Shown piece after piece: positions 1 to 12,100 of a stretch of 64,000 bases of DNA. The translations under genes were made by a program, and so were the position numbers. The notes under the pieces are model-generated. The model made no database searches and was not told the DNA's origin. It was given only the letters and a program-made list of their open reading frames with translations. Source of the DNA: Bradyrhizobium sp. KBS0727 (lineage in GTDB: Bacteria > Pseudomonadota > Alphaproteobacteria > Rhizobiales > Xanthobacteraceae); the NCBI RefSeq assembly GCF_005937885.2, contig NZ_CP042176.1, positions 6,009,501-6,073,500 on the forward strand, written 5' to 3'. Position 1 is the stretch's first letter, and the number at the start of each line of letters is the position of its first letter.

Positions 1-929
1 GGTGCTCTGAGGACCTGCTGCTTCGCCTTCTGTTCTCCCTTAATCACGTCTTGGGCGAGACCCGCGGCCCGCTGCTCTGCTTTGGCGAGATCATCGTAGA
101 GCGTGCGGCGGTACTCCGCTTCCACTTTGAACCTGGCCTGAGTGAGCCCTGCCACCGCGGCCTCGGCCTCACGCAGCCGGCTCTGCTGAACAAGGACGTC
201 ATGCTGCTGGCCGACAAGGTCCTGAAAATCGGTGAGATAGGTTATCTTGGAACCGATCTCCTTGTCGTAGAGATATTTGCGTACGTCCACTCGCTCCTGC
301 AGCAGCGGGATCGTTGCGCGGAGCTTGCCGATCGTCGCCGCAATCGTCTCGCGTTCCGCGTCCTTCTGCGCCAGTTGACGGTCGATTTCCGCCAGTTTCG
401 CGGCATGTTCGGCCGTCTGGCTTGCCAGAAACTGACGATGCATCTCGACCTGTTCCTGGCTGGCGCCCGCTGGCGGTGTGAAGTCGCCGAACGGCTTGCC
501 GCCCGTCGCAAGCGCCGCCCGCGAGCGCGCAATGTCGAGCCGGGCGACGATCAAATCGCCTTTCAAATGTTCAAGTTCGGCGACATTGATGGTCGGATCC
601 AGTTCGATCAGCACATCCCCGGCCTTGACCGTTGCGCCATCGCGCACGTGAATCGCGCGTACCACCCCTGTTTCTGCCGGCTGGATCACCTTGGTTCGTC
701 CATTTACGATAATCTTCCCCGGTGCGGTCGCGACAACGTCGACCTTGCCCAGCGACGCCCACGCCAGCGCCGCGCAAAACAGCGAGATGATGGTCAAGCC
801 AATGGCGCGGCCGACCGGCGAAGGCGGCGTCTCGACCACCTCGAGCGCGGCCGGGAGAAAGGCCGTCTCGTAGTCGTGATGCCGTTGCGGCCGACCCGGG
901 AACTTGATGATTTTCTTAGCGACCGTCAT
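1..929 (-). CDS. HlyD-family type I secretion adaptor (membrane fusion protein), 3' end outside window
   Basis: This gene encodes the periplasmic adaptor that links an inner-membrane ABC exporter to an outer-membrane TolC-type channel. The visible 309 codons start MTVAKKIIKFPGR. They have a short cytoplasmic tail, one membrane helix near residues 46-66, then a lipoyl/barrel-sandwich half (IQPAETGVVRAIHVRDG and AGDVLIELDPT) and a long coiled coil rich in Glu, Gln and Arg, the usual HlyD order. The start overlaps the 3' end of the ABC transporter gene by 14 bases, so the two are translationally coupled. The C-terminal half is cut off by the window edge. The likely cargo is the giant DUF4347 protein two genes upstream. 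Family assignment is secure; cargo is inferred from the operon. Confidence 0.9.
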   Translation of the reverse strand, partial: MTVAKKIIKFPGRPQRHHDYETAFLPAALEVVETPPSPVGRAIGLTIISLFCAALAWASLGKVDVVATAPGKIIVNGRTKVIQPAETGVVRAIHVRDGATVKAGDVLIELDPTINVAELEHLKGDLIVARLDIARSRAALATGGKPFGDFTPPAGASQEQVEMHRQFLASQTAEHAAKLAEIDRQLAQKDAERETIAATIGKLRATIPLLQERVDVRKYLYDKEIGSKITYLTDFQDLVGQQHDVLVQQSRLREAEAAVAGLTQARFKVEAEYRRTLYDDLAKAEQRAAGLAQDVIKGEQKAKQQVLRA

Positions 930-3039
930 TGCCACCCGCCTGCAGCAAATGGAGGTTGGCATAGCGCCCATTGGAACGGATCAGTTCGTCGTGGGTGCCG
1001 TCCTCGACGACGCGGCCACGCTCGATGGTGATGATGCGGTTGGCCCGGCGTACCGCGGAAAGCCGGTGAGCGATAACGAAAACGGTGCGGCCTTCACAGA
1101 TCCGACGCATGTTATCCTGGATGACGCGCTCACTCTCGTAATCGAGCGCGCTCGTGGCTTCGTCGAAGATCAGGATACGGGGGTCGGTCACCAGGGCGCG
1201 GGCAATCGCGATGCGTTGTCGTTGACCGCCCGAAAGGCTGCACCCTCGCTCGCCGACGATCGTGTCATATCCCTCGGGAAGTTCGAGAATGAACTCATGC
1301 CCGCCGGCCAAGGCGGCTGCATCGACGATCCGTTGCATGGACATCGCGGGATCTGCCAGCGCGATGTTCTCGGCGACGGTTCGATTGAAAAGCACGTCTT
1401 CCTGCAAGACAATGCCCACCTGTCGCCGCAGCCAGGCGGCATCGGTCATCGCAAGATCGACACCATCGATGAGGACGCGGCCAGTCTCCGGCAAATAGAG
1501 GCGCTCAAGGAGCTTCGCGAGCGTGCTCTTGCCCGAGCCCGACGGGCCGACAATGCCGACGATCTGCCCGGCCGGAACGTGGAAGCTGACGTCGTGCAGG
1601 ATTTCCGGTCCATCGACGCGGTAGCGAAACCCGACGTGGTCGAACGTAACAGCACCGCGGATCGGGGGGAGCACGGCACGACCGACGCCGATCGCGGGCT
1701 CCGGGCGGGTGTTGAGGATATCCCCCAGCCTCTCGATCGAGAGGCGGGCCTGGTGAAAGTCCTGCCAGATCTGAGCGATGCGCAGAACCGGCATACTCAC
1801 CCGGTTCGCCAGCATGTTGAAGGCCACCAATTCGCCGACAGTAAGACTGCCTTCGATCACGAGCTTCGCACCGAGAAACAAAATGGCGACCGTGACCAGG
1901 TGATTTACCAGTTGAACGGCCTGGCTGGTGACATTACCGAGGCTGATGACGCGGAAGCTTGCGGACACATAACCGGCCAGCTGCTCCTCCCAACGCCGGC
2001 TCATCTGCGGCTCAACCGCCAACGCTTTCAACGTCTGGACGCCGGTGACGCTTTCCACCAGAAACGCCTGGTTCTCCGCGCCGCGCCGGAACTTTTCATC
2101 CAGCCGGCTGCGGAAAAGCGGAGTGGCGATCGCTGAAATACCGATATAGAAAGGGAACGCGCCGAGAACGACGAGCGTCAGCACGGGCGAGTAGATGAAC
2201 ATCACCGCAAGGAACACGGCCGTAAACAGAAAATCGATGACAAACGTCAGCGCCGAGCTTGTCAGGAAGTTACGGATATTCTCAAGCTCATGGACGCGGG
2301 CAACGGAGTCGCCGACACGGCGGGTCTGAAAATAGATGAGTGGCAGCGCCACCAGATGGCGATATAGACGCGCACCAAGCTCGACGTCGATGCGGTTTGT
2401 CGTGTGGGAAAAGAGGTAGGTGCGCAAGGCGCCGAGCGTTGCTTCGAAGACTGCGATCACCGCAAGACCCAGGACCAGGACTTCGAGCGTGCTCAATCCA
2501 CGATGCACGAGAACCTTGTCGATAATGACCTGGAAGAATAGCGGGCTGACAAGCGCGAAGACCTGCAGAAAAAACGAGGCGATCAGCACCTCGCCCAACA
2601 GATGGCGATATTTCTGAATGGCGCCGAGGAACCAGGTGATGTCGAACCGGCGGGAAAGATCGGAGAGCGGGGCGCGGCGCGCCATCAGGACCAGACGACC
2701 GTCCCAGAGCTCCTCGAATTCGGCACGCGTTAGCTGGAGCGGGCGGGGCGCCGAGGGACGCTGAACCAACACCTCGTCGCCCTCCGCCCTGCCAAGCAGG
2801 AGAAAGCCGCCATCATTGAGGGCCGCGATCGCCGGCAAGGGCACGCGGGCAAGACGCGCCCAGTTCGTATTGATCGTACGTGCTTTAAGTCCGAACTCCT
2901 TCGCGCACCGAAGCATCTCCGTGATGCCGACACGCCGCGTGCCCAAACGGTGACGAAGCTGCTCCTCCTCAGCGGCGACACCGTGCAGTCTGAGCAGCAA
3001 GACAAGGGCGAAAAGCCCGGTTTCCTCCTGCGACGTCAT
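916..3039 (-). CDS. HlyB-type type I secretion ABC transporter with inactive C39-like domain
   Basis: This is an inner-membrane exporter that powers one-step secretion. Of 707 residues, about 1-125 form a peptidase-C39-like domain, about 150-420 the transmembrane domain, and about 470-707 the ATPase. The ATPase has Walker A GPSGSGKST (near 500), signature LSGGQRQRIAIARAL (near 600) and Walker B ILIFDEATSALD (near 625). The N-terminal domain reads ETGLFALVLLLRLHGV where a processing peptidase would carry its catalytic Cys. It is therefore the non-cleaving docking version seen in HlyB, and the cargo should keep its N-terminus. The start is preceded by AGGAAGG. The gene lies 98 bp downstream of the giant protein gene and overlaps the HlyD gene. 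Confidence 0.95.
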   Translation of the reverse strand: MTSQEETGLFALVLLLRLHGVAAEEEQLRHRLGTRRVGITEMLRCAKEFGLKARTINTNWARLARVPLPAIAALNDGGFLLLGRAEGDEVLVQRPSAPRPLQLTRAEFEELWDGRLVLMARRAPLSDLSRRFDITWFLGAIQKYRHLLGEVLIASFFLQVFALVSPLFFQVIIDKVLVHRGLSTLEVLVLGLAVIAVFEATLGALRTYLFSHTTNRIDVELGARLYRHLVALPLIYFQTRRVGDSVARVHELENIRNFLTSSALTFVIDFLFTAVFLAVMFIYSPVLTLVVLGAFPFYIGISAIATPLFRSRLDEKFRRGAENQAFLVESVTGVQTLKALAVEPQMSRRWEEQLAGYVSASFRVISLGNVTSQAVQLVNHLVTVAILFLGAKLVIEGSLTVGELVAFNMLANRVSMPVLRIAQIWQDFHQARLSIERLGDILNTRPEPAIGVGRAVLPPIRGAVTFDHVGFRYRVDGPEILHDVSFHVPAGQIVGIVGPSGSGKSTLAKLLERLYLPETGRVLIDGVDLAMTDAAWLRRQVGIVLQEDVLFNRTVAENIALADPAMSMQRIVDAAALAGGHEFILELPEGYDTIVGERGCSLSGGQRQRIAIARALVTDPRILIFDEATSALDYESERVIQDNMRRICEGRTVFVIAHRLSAVRRANRIITIERGRVVEDGTHDELIRSNGRYANLHLLQAGGNDGR

Positions 3040-3137
3040 CTGCTGGCCTTCCTGTGTGCGAGCGGGCTGGAGAACGGTGATCTATCGCGCCGCATCCGTC
3101 CGCATCGTTTCTCTCCACTTCGTCCAGTGATCAGAGC

Positions 3138-6100
3138 TCAGCACTGTGGTCTGGTCAGAAACTCCTGATCCCCGGGCCACGCTTGCTGCGGAGCCGGCCA
3201 GGAGGTCTGGCACACGCCGGCCGCGCCCCCGCAGGATCGGGCAGCCATATACTGATCGAGCAACCCTGCGAGCGTGGCGTATGGCGACGGTGCCGGGCCG
3301 CCTGCCGGCGCGTGATCGAGCGACCTGAAATCCGGAACCGCAAGGGCCGGATTGTTCGATAAGATCGATTGCTGCGGGCTCGATGTGATCACCGGGGGAT
3401 CGGTGACGACGATGGTTTGCACCGCCGAGGTTGCCGCTTCACCTGACGTCGTATTGCTCGCCGCGAGGGTAAGGTTGTTCACCGGGTGATCGGAACCAGT
3501 ATACGACGAATGCAGTGTCAGGCCGCTGTTGACCTCGGCGGCGCTCAAGGTGACCGAACTGCCGCTGAAGATTGACTGATCAAGATTGTCGGTGATCGTC
3601 TCGTAGCTGGTCAGCCCGCCGATCGTCACAGACACTGCGTCATCCGCATCGACCGGTGTGACCTGGACGCCCAACGGAACGGAGCCTCCCGCGGCAACAG
3701 TCAGCGCCGTATTGCTGATCGTAAGCGTCGGCGCCTCCGCCAGGGGTTTGACCTCGATCTGGGCGACGGATGTCTGCCACCAGCTATTGGCGACATACTC
3801 ATTCGACACCCAGAACGAATGCGAATTCGCGGGATCGGCGATCGCCGTGGAATAATTGCCCCACGGTTGCACACTAGCGCCGTCGCCCGAGTTGAAGAAG
3901 CCGGTGCTCGCCTGATACAGGATGGGGGCGCTGAACGAACCGGGCGGATCGCCGCTCTTCTGATAGGCATAATAGTCGCCCGGATACATGTTCGGGCCGC
4001 TGGCGGTGAAATTGATGATGACGTCCCCTGCCCCGTCGACGGCGATCGAGCCGTTGAAGGTCGCGACATTGCTGCCGAGCGAGGTGCCGGAAATGTCGCC
4101 CTGCGCCACCAGGGTTGGGCTGTTCGGATTGCTGACATCGATCTTGAACCAGTGCACCAGCGGCACGCTGGATCCGATCGGCTTCTCCTCGGCGACGCCG
4201 TAGAGGAAGCCATTCGCGTAAACTAGGCTACGGGCTCGCCTATCGCCGGCGTCGAGCAGGAGGCTCGTTCCCAGTTGCTGGGCCGTATAGGAGCCGCCCT
4301 GATCGATATTGCCGAGCCCAATGGTGCTGATGGGCCCGAACGTGTTGGTGGCCGCGTCGTAGGTCTGCAGCGTGAGGACGATCTGGCTGCCGCTGCGGTA
4401 GTCGCTTGCGTAATAGGCTTTTCCATTGCTGCCGGCCACGACGGCGAAGGTGCCCTGGCTTGACGGAAGGAGTTCGCTCGCGGTGACGGTCGGCGTACCG
4501 CCGTTATAGATGCCGCCGCCCGCGCCGGCCGTATCGCCGATGACCCAGCATTCCGTTCCGGGGGAGCCGGAGACGTTGACGTTGTACTGGGTCGCAGTGA
4601 TGTAGATGTTCGTGCCATCGACCGACAGCGTCGGGCTGTCGGCCGAGGTCAACTGACCGTTGATTGTGAGCGACGTGTTCAGCGCAGCGAAATACCAGCC
4701 ATCATTGGGATTGGAGTCCTTGGACACAGCAATGTCGATAGTGCTGATAGTGCGGCCCGACGCACTGTTGTCCATGATCGCGATGTAGCGCTGATTGACG
4801 CTGTCATACACACAGCGCGGATGGTGCAGCGAGGTGTCCGCCGCTGCCCCGAGCGGGGCGTAGAAGTTGTATACCGATTGCAGGGTTGGCGATGCGCCGG
4901 CGAGGTTCGTCCATTCGATCCGCGACGCTTCCATCATGACGACGTAGTTCGATCCCACCGCGAGACCGTTGTTCGGTGGATAGGTGCTTGAGGAAGGGCC
5001 AGAGAACAGTGTGTCAATCTCCGATGAACTCGGCGTGGTCGTTATTGTTAAGGCATAGGCAGCCGACAAAGCGCTGGCGTCTCCCGCAGCATCGACAGCC
5101 TTCGCCGTAACGTTATGCGTTCCGCTCGCAAGCGTTGAGGTCGTGATGCTGAACGCGCCGGTTGTGGCATTCGCGAGGCCCGTGCCCAGCACGGTGGTGC
5201 CATTGGTGTCGTACAGCGTCACCGTATTGCCAGGTTCGGCATTACCGTCGATTTTGACTTGCGTGAAGTTGGTGATGCCGTCGCCCTGCGTGCCGCTGTC
5301 GGTGGACGGATCGAGCGAGAGGCCGGTCGGCGCCGGCGGCGGGTCCGTATCGATAGTGAGCTGATCGGCGGCCGACGCCACGCTGGTATTTCCGGCGGGG
5401 TCGCTCGCCTTCGCGCTGATGCTGTGCGTGCCGTCCGCAAGCGCCGAAGTCGTGATGCTGAATGCACCGGTCGTGGCATTGGCCGTTCCGGTGCCGAGCA
5501 CGGTGATCCCGTCGGTGTCGTACAGCGTCACCGTATTACCGGGCTCCGCGGTGCCGTCGATCTTCGCTTGCGAGAAGTTGGTGATCCCGTCGCCCACCGC
5601 GCCGCTGTCGGTCGTGGCATCGAGCGCGAGCCCGGTCGGCACCGGCGGCGCGTCCGTATCGATGGTGACCTGATAGGCGGTTGACGCCACGCTGGTATTT
5701 CCGATTCCGTCTGTCGCCCTCGCACTGATGCTGTGCGCGCCGTCCGCAAGCACCGAGGTTGTGATGCTGAATGCTCCGGTCGTGGCATTGGCCGTTCCGG
5801 TCCCAAGCACGGTGGTGCCGTTGGTATCGTACAAGGTAACGCTGCTGCCAGCTTGGGCGGTGCCGTCAATCTTGACCTGCGCAAAGCTGGTGATCCCGTC
5901 GCCTACCACGCCGCTGTCCGTCGTCGCGTCAAGCGACAGGCCGGTAGGGGCTGGTGGCGCGTTGGTAGTAATGGTTAAGGCATAGGCAGCCGACAAAGCG
6001 CTGGCGTCTCCCGCAGCATCGACAGCCTTCGCCGTAACGTTATGCGTTCCGCTCGCAAGCATTGAGGTCGTGATGCTGAACGCGCCGGTTGTGGCATTCG

Positions 6101-9100
6101 CGAGGCCCGTGCCCAGCACGGTGGTGCCATCGGTGTCGTACAGCGTCACCGTATTGCCAGGTTCGGCATTACCGTCGATTTTGACTTGCGTGAAGTTGGT
6201 GATGCCGTCGCCCTGCGTGCCGCTGTCGGTGGACGGATCGAGCGAGAGGCCGGTCGGCGCCGGCGGCGGGTCCGTATCGATAGTGAGCTGATCGGCGGCC
6301 GACGCCACGCTGGTATTTCCGGCGGGGTCGCTCGCCTTCGCGCTGATGCTGTGCGTGCCGTCCGCAAGCGCCGAAGTCGTGATGCTGAATGCACCGGTCG
6401 TGGCATTGGCCGTTCCGGTGCCGAGCACGGTGATCCCGTCGGTGTCGTACAGCGTCACCGTATTACCGGGCTCCGCGGTGCCGTCGATCTTCGCTTGCGA
6501 GAAGTTGGTGATCCCGTCGCCCACCGCGCCGCTGTCGGTCGTGGCATCGAGCGCGAGCCCGGTCGGCACCGGCGGCGCTGTTGTATCGATTTGCAGAATA
6601 CCGGCCGGATTGTAGTTGGTGGCGCCCGACAGGTCGGCGGCGTTGCCAACTCCGCCCCGGATGGTCGCGCCGTTCAGGTTCAGGGCCGACACAATCAGGT
6701 CCGATGTATTCTGACCGGAAGCGACGGTATAATTGAAGGTTAGCGCGCTGGTGCCAGACCCCCCGGAATACGTGGCGCTGCCGCCATCGTTGAGCGCGAG
6801 CGTCGGTAAGCCCGCCGTGGTGTCGACCGTGACAGCTGAGCTGAAATTGACAGTCAGCGTGACCACCTTGCCCGCGTTCAAATCGCCGCTGCCACCAATG
6901 ATGCCGGGGCCGGAGGTCACGATCGACGCTACCGTGGTTGAGCCGGAGGACTTAACCCCGATCTGGGCGACCGAGGTCTGCCACCAGCCATTGGCGACAT
7001 ATTCGTTGGAAATCCAGAATGTATTCGGATTGTTGGGATCGGCGATCGCCGTAGAATAGATGCCCCAGCGCTGGACGCTGGATCCGTTGCCGGAGTTGAA
7101 GAAGCCGCTGCTCGCCTGATACTGGATCGGTGCACTGAACGAACCGACTGGATCGGTGGCGCCCTGGAAGACGTAGTAGTCCGATGGATACATGTTCGGA
7201 CCACTGGCGGTGAAATTGATGATGACGTCCCCTGCCCCGTCGACGGCGATCGAGCCGTTGAAGGTCGCGACATTGCTGCCGAGCGAGGTGCCGGAAATGT
7301 CGCCCTGCGCCACCAGGGTGGGGCTGCTGGGATTGCTGATGTCGATCTTGAACCAGTGCACCAGCGGCACGCTGGATCCGATCGGCTTCTCCTCGGTGAG
7401 GCCATAGAGAAAGCCGTTGGCGTAGACGAGGTTCTGGATCCGCTTGTCGCCGGCATCCAGCAGAAGGCTCGTTCCCAGTTGCTGGGCCGTATAGGAGCCG
7501 CCCTGATCGATATTGCCGAGCCCGATGGTGCTGATGGGCCCGAACGTACTGGTGGCGACGTCATAGGTCTGCAGCGCAACGACGATCTGGCTGCCGTTGG
7601 AATAGCTCGAGGCATAGTAGGTCTTGCCGTTGTTACCGGCCACGACCGAGAAAACGCCCTGGCTGGACGGGATGAGCTGGTTCGCGGTGACGGTCAGCGT
7701 ACCGCCATTGTAGATGCCGCCACCAGGGCCCGCGGTATCACCGATGACCCAGCATTCCGTTCCGGCGGAACCCTGCGTCGCCGTGATGTAGATATTAGTG
7801 CCGTCGACCGACAGCATCGGGCGGTCCGAAGCGGTCAACTGGTTATTGATCGTCAGTGCCGTGTTCAACGATGCAAAATACCAGCCGTCGTTCGGATTGG
7901 AGTCCTTGGAAATCGCCATGTCGATGGCGCTGACGCCGCCGGACGCGCCATATTCCATGATCACGATGTAGCGCTGATTGATGGGGTCGTACGCGCAGCG
8001 CTGATCGTACAAGCCACCCGTCGGCGAGAGCGACGAGAAGAAATTGTAGGTCGACTGCAGCACTGGCGATCCGCCGGCAAGATTCGTCCATTCGATCCGC
8101 GACCCCTCCACCATGACGACATTGCTTGGCCCCACGGCAAGGCCATTATGCGGTGGATAGGTGCTCGTGACGGAAGGGCCGGAGAATTCAGTGTCGATTT
8201 GTGAGGATGAGGTCCCTGGAGGATCTGTAACGACGATCGTTTGCGCTGCCGACGTTGCCGCTTCACCCGACGTCGTATTGCTCGCCGCGAGATTGAGATT
8301 GTTTACCGGGTGGTCCGAACCAGTATACGATGAATGTAATGTCAGGCCGCTGTTGACCTCGGCAGCGCTCAAGGTGACCGAACTGCCGCTGAAGATGGAC
8401 TGATCAAGATTATCGGTGATCGTCTCGTAACTGGTCAACCCGCTGATCGTGACAGACACCACGTCATCCGCGTCGATGGGCGTGACCTGGACGCCTAGCG
8501 GGACGGAGCCTCCCGCGGAAACGGTCAGCGCCGCATTGCTGATCGTAAGCGTCGGCGCCTCCGCCACGTCGACCCCGACCTGGGCAACCGACGTTTGCCA
8601 CCAGCCATTGGCGACATATTCGTTGGAAATCCAGAATGTATTCGGATTGTTGGGATCGGCGATCGCCGTAGAATAGATGCCCCAGCGCTGGACGCTGGAT
8701 CCGTTGCCGGAGTTGAAGAAGCCGCTGCTCGCCTGATACTGGATCGGTGCACTGAACGAACCGACTGGATCGGTGGCGCCCTGGAAGACGTAGTAGTCCG
8801 ATGGATACATGTTCGGACCACTGGCGGTGAAATTGATGATGACGTCCCCTGCCCCGTCGACGGCGATCGAGCCGTTGAAGGTCGCGACATTGCTGCCGAG
8901 CGAGGTGCCGGAAATGTCGCCCTGCGCCACCAGGGTGGGGCTGCTGGGATTGCTGATGTCGATCTTGAACCAGTGCACCAGCGGCACGCTGGATCCGATC
9001 GGCTTCTCCTCGGTGAGGCCATAGAGAAAGCCGTTGGCGTAGACGAGGTTCTGGATCCGCTTGTCGCCGGCATCCAGCAGAAGGCTCGTTCCCAGTTGCT

Positions 9101-12100
9101 GGGCCGTATAGGAGCCGCCCTGATCGATATTGCCGAGCCCGATGGTGCTGATGGGCCCGAACGTACTGGTGGCGACGTCATAGGTCTGCAGCGCAACGAC
9201 GATCTGGCTGCCGTTGGAATAGCTCGAGGCATAGTAGGTCTTGCCGTTGTTACCGGCCACGACCGAGAAAACGCCCTGGCTGGACGGGATGAGCTGGTTC
9301 GCGGTGACGGTCAGCGTACCGCCATTGTAGATGCCGCCACCAGGGCCCGCGGTATCACCGATGACCCAGCATTCCGTTCCGGCGGAACCCTGCGTCGCCG
9401 TGATGTAGATATTAGTGCCGTCGACCGACAGCATCGGGCGGTCCGAAGCGGTCAACTGGTTATTGATCGTCAGTGCCGTGTTCAACGATGCAAAATACCA
9501 GCCGTCGTTCGGATTGGAGTCCTTGGAAATCGCCATGTCGATGGCGCTGACGCCGCCGGACGCGCCATATTCCATGATCACGATGTAGCGCTGATTGATG
9601 GGGTCGTACGCACAGCGCTGATCATACAAGCCGCCCGTCGGCGAGAGCGACGAGAAGAAATTGTAGGTCGACTGCAGCACTGGCGATCCGCCGGCAAGAT
9701 TCGTCCATTCGATCCGCGACCCCTCCACCATGACGATGTTGCTTGGCCCCACGGCAAGACCATTATGCGGCGGATAGGTCGACGTAACGGAAGGGCCGGA
9801 GAATTGCGTGCCGATCTCCGAGCTGCTCGCTGCACTTGTCTCCGTCACTGCATAGGCGATGGACGCCGGACCGGTATTGCCGGCTGCGTCCGTTGCCCTC
9901 GCGGTGATGCTGTGAGTTCCGCTCGACAGGACCGATGTCGTGATGCTGAATGCGCCGGTTGTGGCGTTGGCAATGCCCGAGCCGAGCACCGTCGTGCCAT
10001 TACTGTCGTACAAGGTCACCGAGCTACCGGCCTCGGCCGTGCCGTCAATTTTGACTTGTGTAAAGTTGGTGATCCCGTCACCCAGCGTGCCGCTGTCCGT
10101 TGTGCTATCCAGTGACAGTCCCGTCGGCGCGGCTGGCGCAATCGTATCCACCGCCACCGCATACGCGGCCGACGCCGCGCCGGTGTTGCCGGCCGCGTCC
10201 GTTGCCTTGGCAGTGATGCTGTGGGTTCCGTTCACCAGCGCCGATGTCGCGATGCCGAATGCGCCGGCTGTGGCGTTGGCAATGCCCGAGCCGAGCACCG
10301 TCGTGCCATTACTGTCGTACAAGGTCACCGAACTGCCGACCTCGGCCGTGCCGTCAATTTTGACTTGTGTAAAGTTGGTGATCCCGTCGCCCGGCGTAGC
10401 GCTATCCGTCGTGCTATCCAGTGACAGTCCCGCCGGCGCAGCGGGCGCGATCGTGTCCACCGTCACCGCGTACGCGGCAGACGCCGCGCTGGTATTCCCG
10501 GTTCCATCTGTCGCCTTGGCGGTGATATTATGCGTTCCGTTCGACAGTGTCGACGTGGTGATACTGAACGCACCCGTTGTGGCATCGGCAGTTCCCGTTC
10601 CGAGTACGGTGATCCCATCCGTATCGTACAGCGTCACCCTGCTGCCAGCGGCCGCCGCGCCGTCAATCTTGACCTGACCAAAATTGGTGATGCCGTCGCC
10701 CGTGGCACCGCTGTCGGTCGTTATATCGAGCGACAGCCCGGTCGGCGCCGGCGGCGCTGTCGACGTCACTGTCACAGAATATGCAGTCGACGCCGCGCCG
10801 GTGTTGCCGGCTGCATCCGTTGCCTTCGCAGTGATGTCGTGAGTGCCGTTCGACAACGTCGAGGTCGTGATGCCGAACGCGCCGGTCGTAACGTCTGACG
10901 CCCCGGTGCCGATGATGGTGGTCCCGTTCGAATCGTAGAGCGTCACCATGCTGCCAGGTTCCGCCGTACCGTCGATCTTCACCTGTACGAAGCTGGTGCT
11001 TCCGTCACCCAGCGTGCCGCTGTCCGTCGTCGGGTCGAGCGCGAGGCCGGTCGGGGCTGCCGGCGCGGTGGTGTCCACCGTCACCGCATAGGCAGCCGAC
11101 GCCGCGCCGGTGTTGCCGGCCGCATCCATTGCCTTGGCGGTGATGCCGTGCGCTCCGCTCGACAGCCCCGAGGTCGTGATGCTGAACGCCCCGGCCGTGG
11201 CATCCGCAGTGCCGGTACCGATGACGGTGGTGCCATTCGTATCGTACAATGTCACCGTGCTGCCGGGCTCAGCCGTACCGTCGATCTTCACCTGTACGAA
11301 GCTGGTGCTTCCGTCACCCAGCGTGCCGCTGTCCGTCGTCGGGTCCAGTCCGAGACCGGTCGGCGCTCCCGGCGCCGCGGTGTCGATCGTCACCGCATAG
11401 CCCGCCGACGCGGCGCTAACGTTGCCAGCGGCATCCGTCGCTGTCGCCGTGATGTTGTGGGTTCCGTTCGACAGGGCCAGCGTCGAGATGCTGAATGCGC
11501 CCGTCGTGGCGCCGGCGACTCCCGTACCAAGTACCGTGCTGCCATTCGTGTCGTACAACGTCACCGTGCTCCCGGGTCCAGCCGTGCCGTCGATCTTCAC
11601 TTGCGAGAAATTGGTGATTCCGTCACCAACCGTGCCGCTGTCCGTCGTAGTGTCGAGCGTTACGCCCGTCGGAACCACCGGCGCGGCGGTATCAATGATC
11701 AGCGTGCCGGCAGGATTGAAATTGTTTGCTCCTGTGAGATTGGCGGTGTTTCCCGCAATATCCTGCACCATCGCGCCATTTAGGCTAAAAGATGCTACCG
11801 TTAGGTCGGACGTGTTCTGCCCGGCCGCAACAGTATAGCTGAAGGTCAATACGCTGGTGCCGGAACCACCGGCGTAGGTCGCAATCCCACCATCGTTCAG
11901 CACCAGCGTCAGAATGCCGCCCGCCGTATTGACGGTTACCTTCTCGCTGAAATTGACCGTCAATGTGACAACGCGGCTTGCATTGAGATCGCCGCTGCCG
12001 TTTGTGATGCCGGGGCCCGAGGTCGCAATGGAGGAAACCGTTGGCGCAACGGTATCAATCGTAATCACTTGGCTGCTCAGCAGTGAAGCGCCGCTGGTCG

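Noticed and set aside
904..2136. A 410-codon frame antisense to the ABC transporter gene
   Set aside because: The minus strand carries a complete ABC transporter with all motifs; the plus frame is a GC-rich shadow.
2650..3039. Active C39 processing peptidase on the HlyB-like exporter
   Set aside because: The position of the catalytic Cys is occupied by other residues, so this is the non-cleaving C39-like domain.
8595..10115. A 506-codon plus-strand frame inside the giant protein gene
   Set aside because: Antisense shadow of the propeller repeats; Arg-rich, no recognisable domain, and duplicated exactly where the sense gene is duplicated.
5041..11690. CRISPR-like regular repeats
   Set aside because: The periodicity is about 300 bp, in frame, and encodes Ig-like protein units; there are no short identical repeats with unique spacers.
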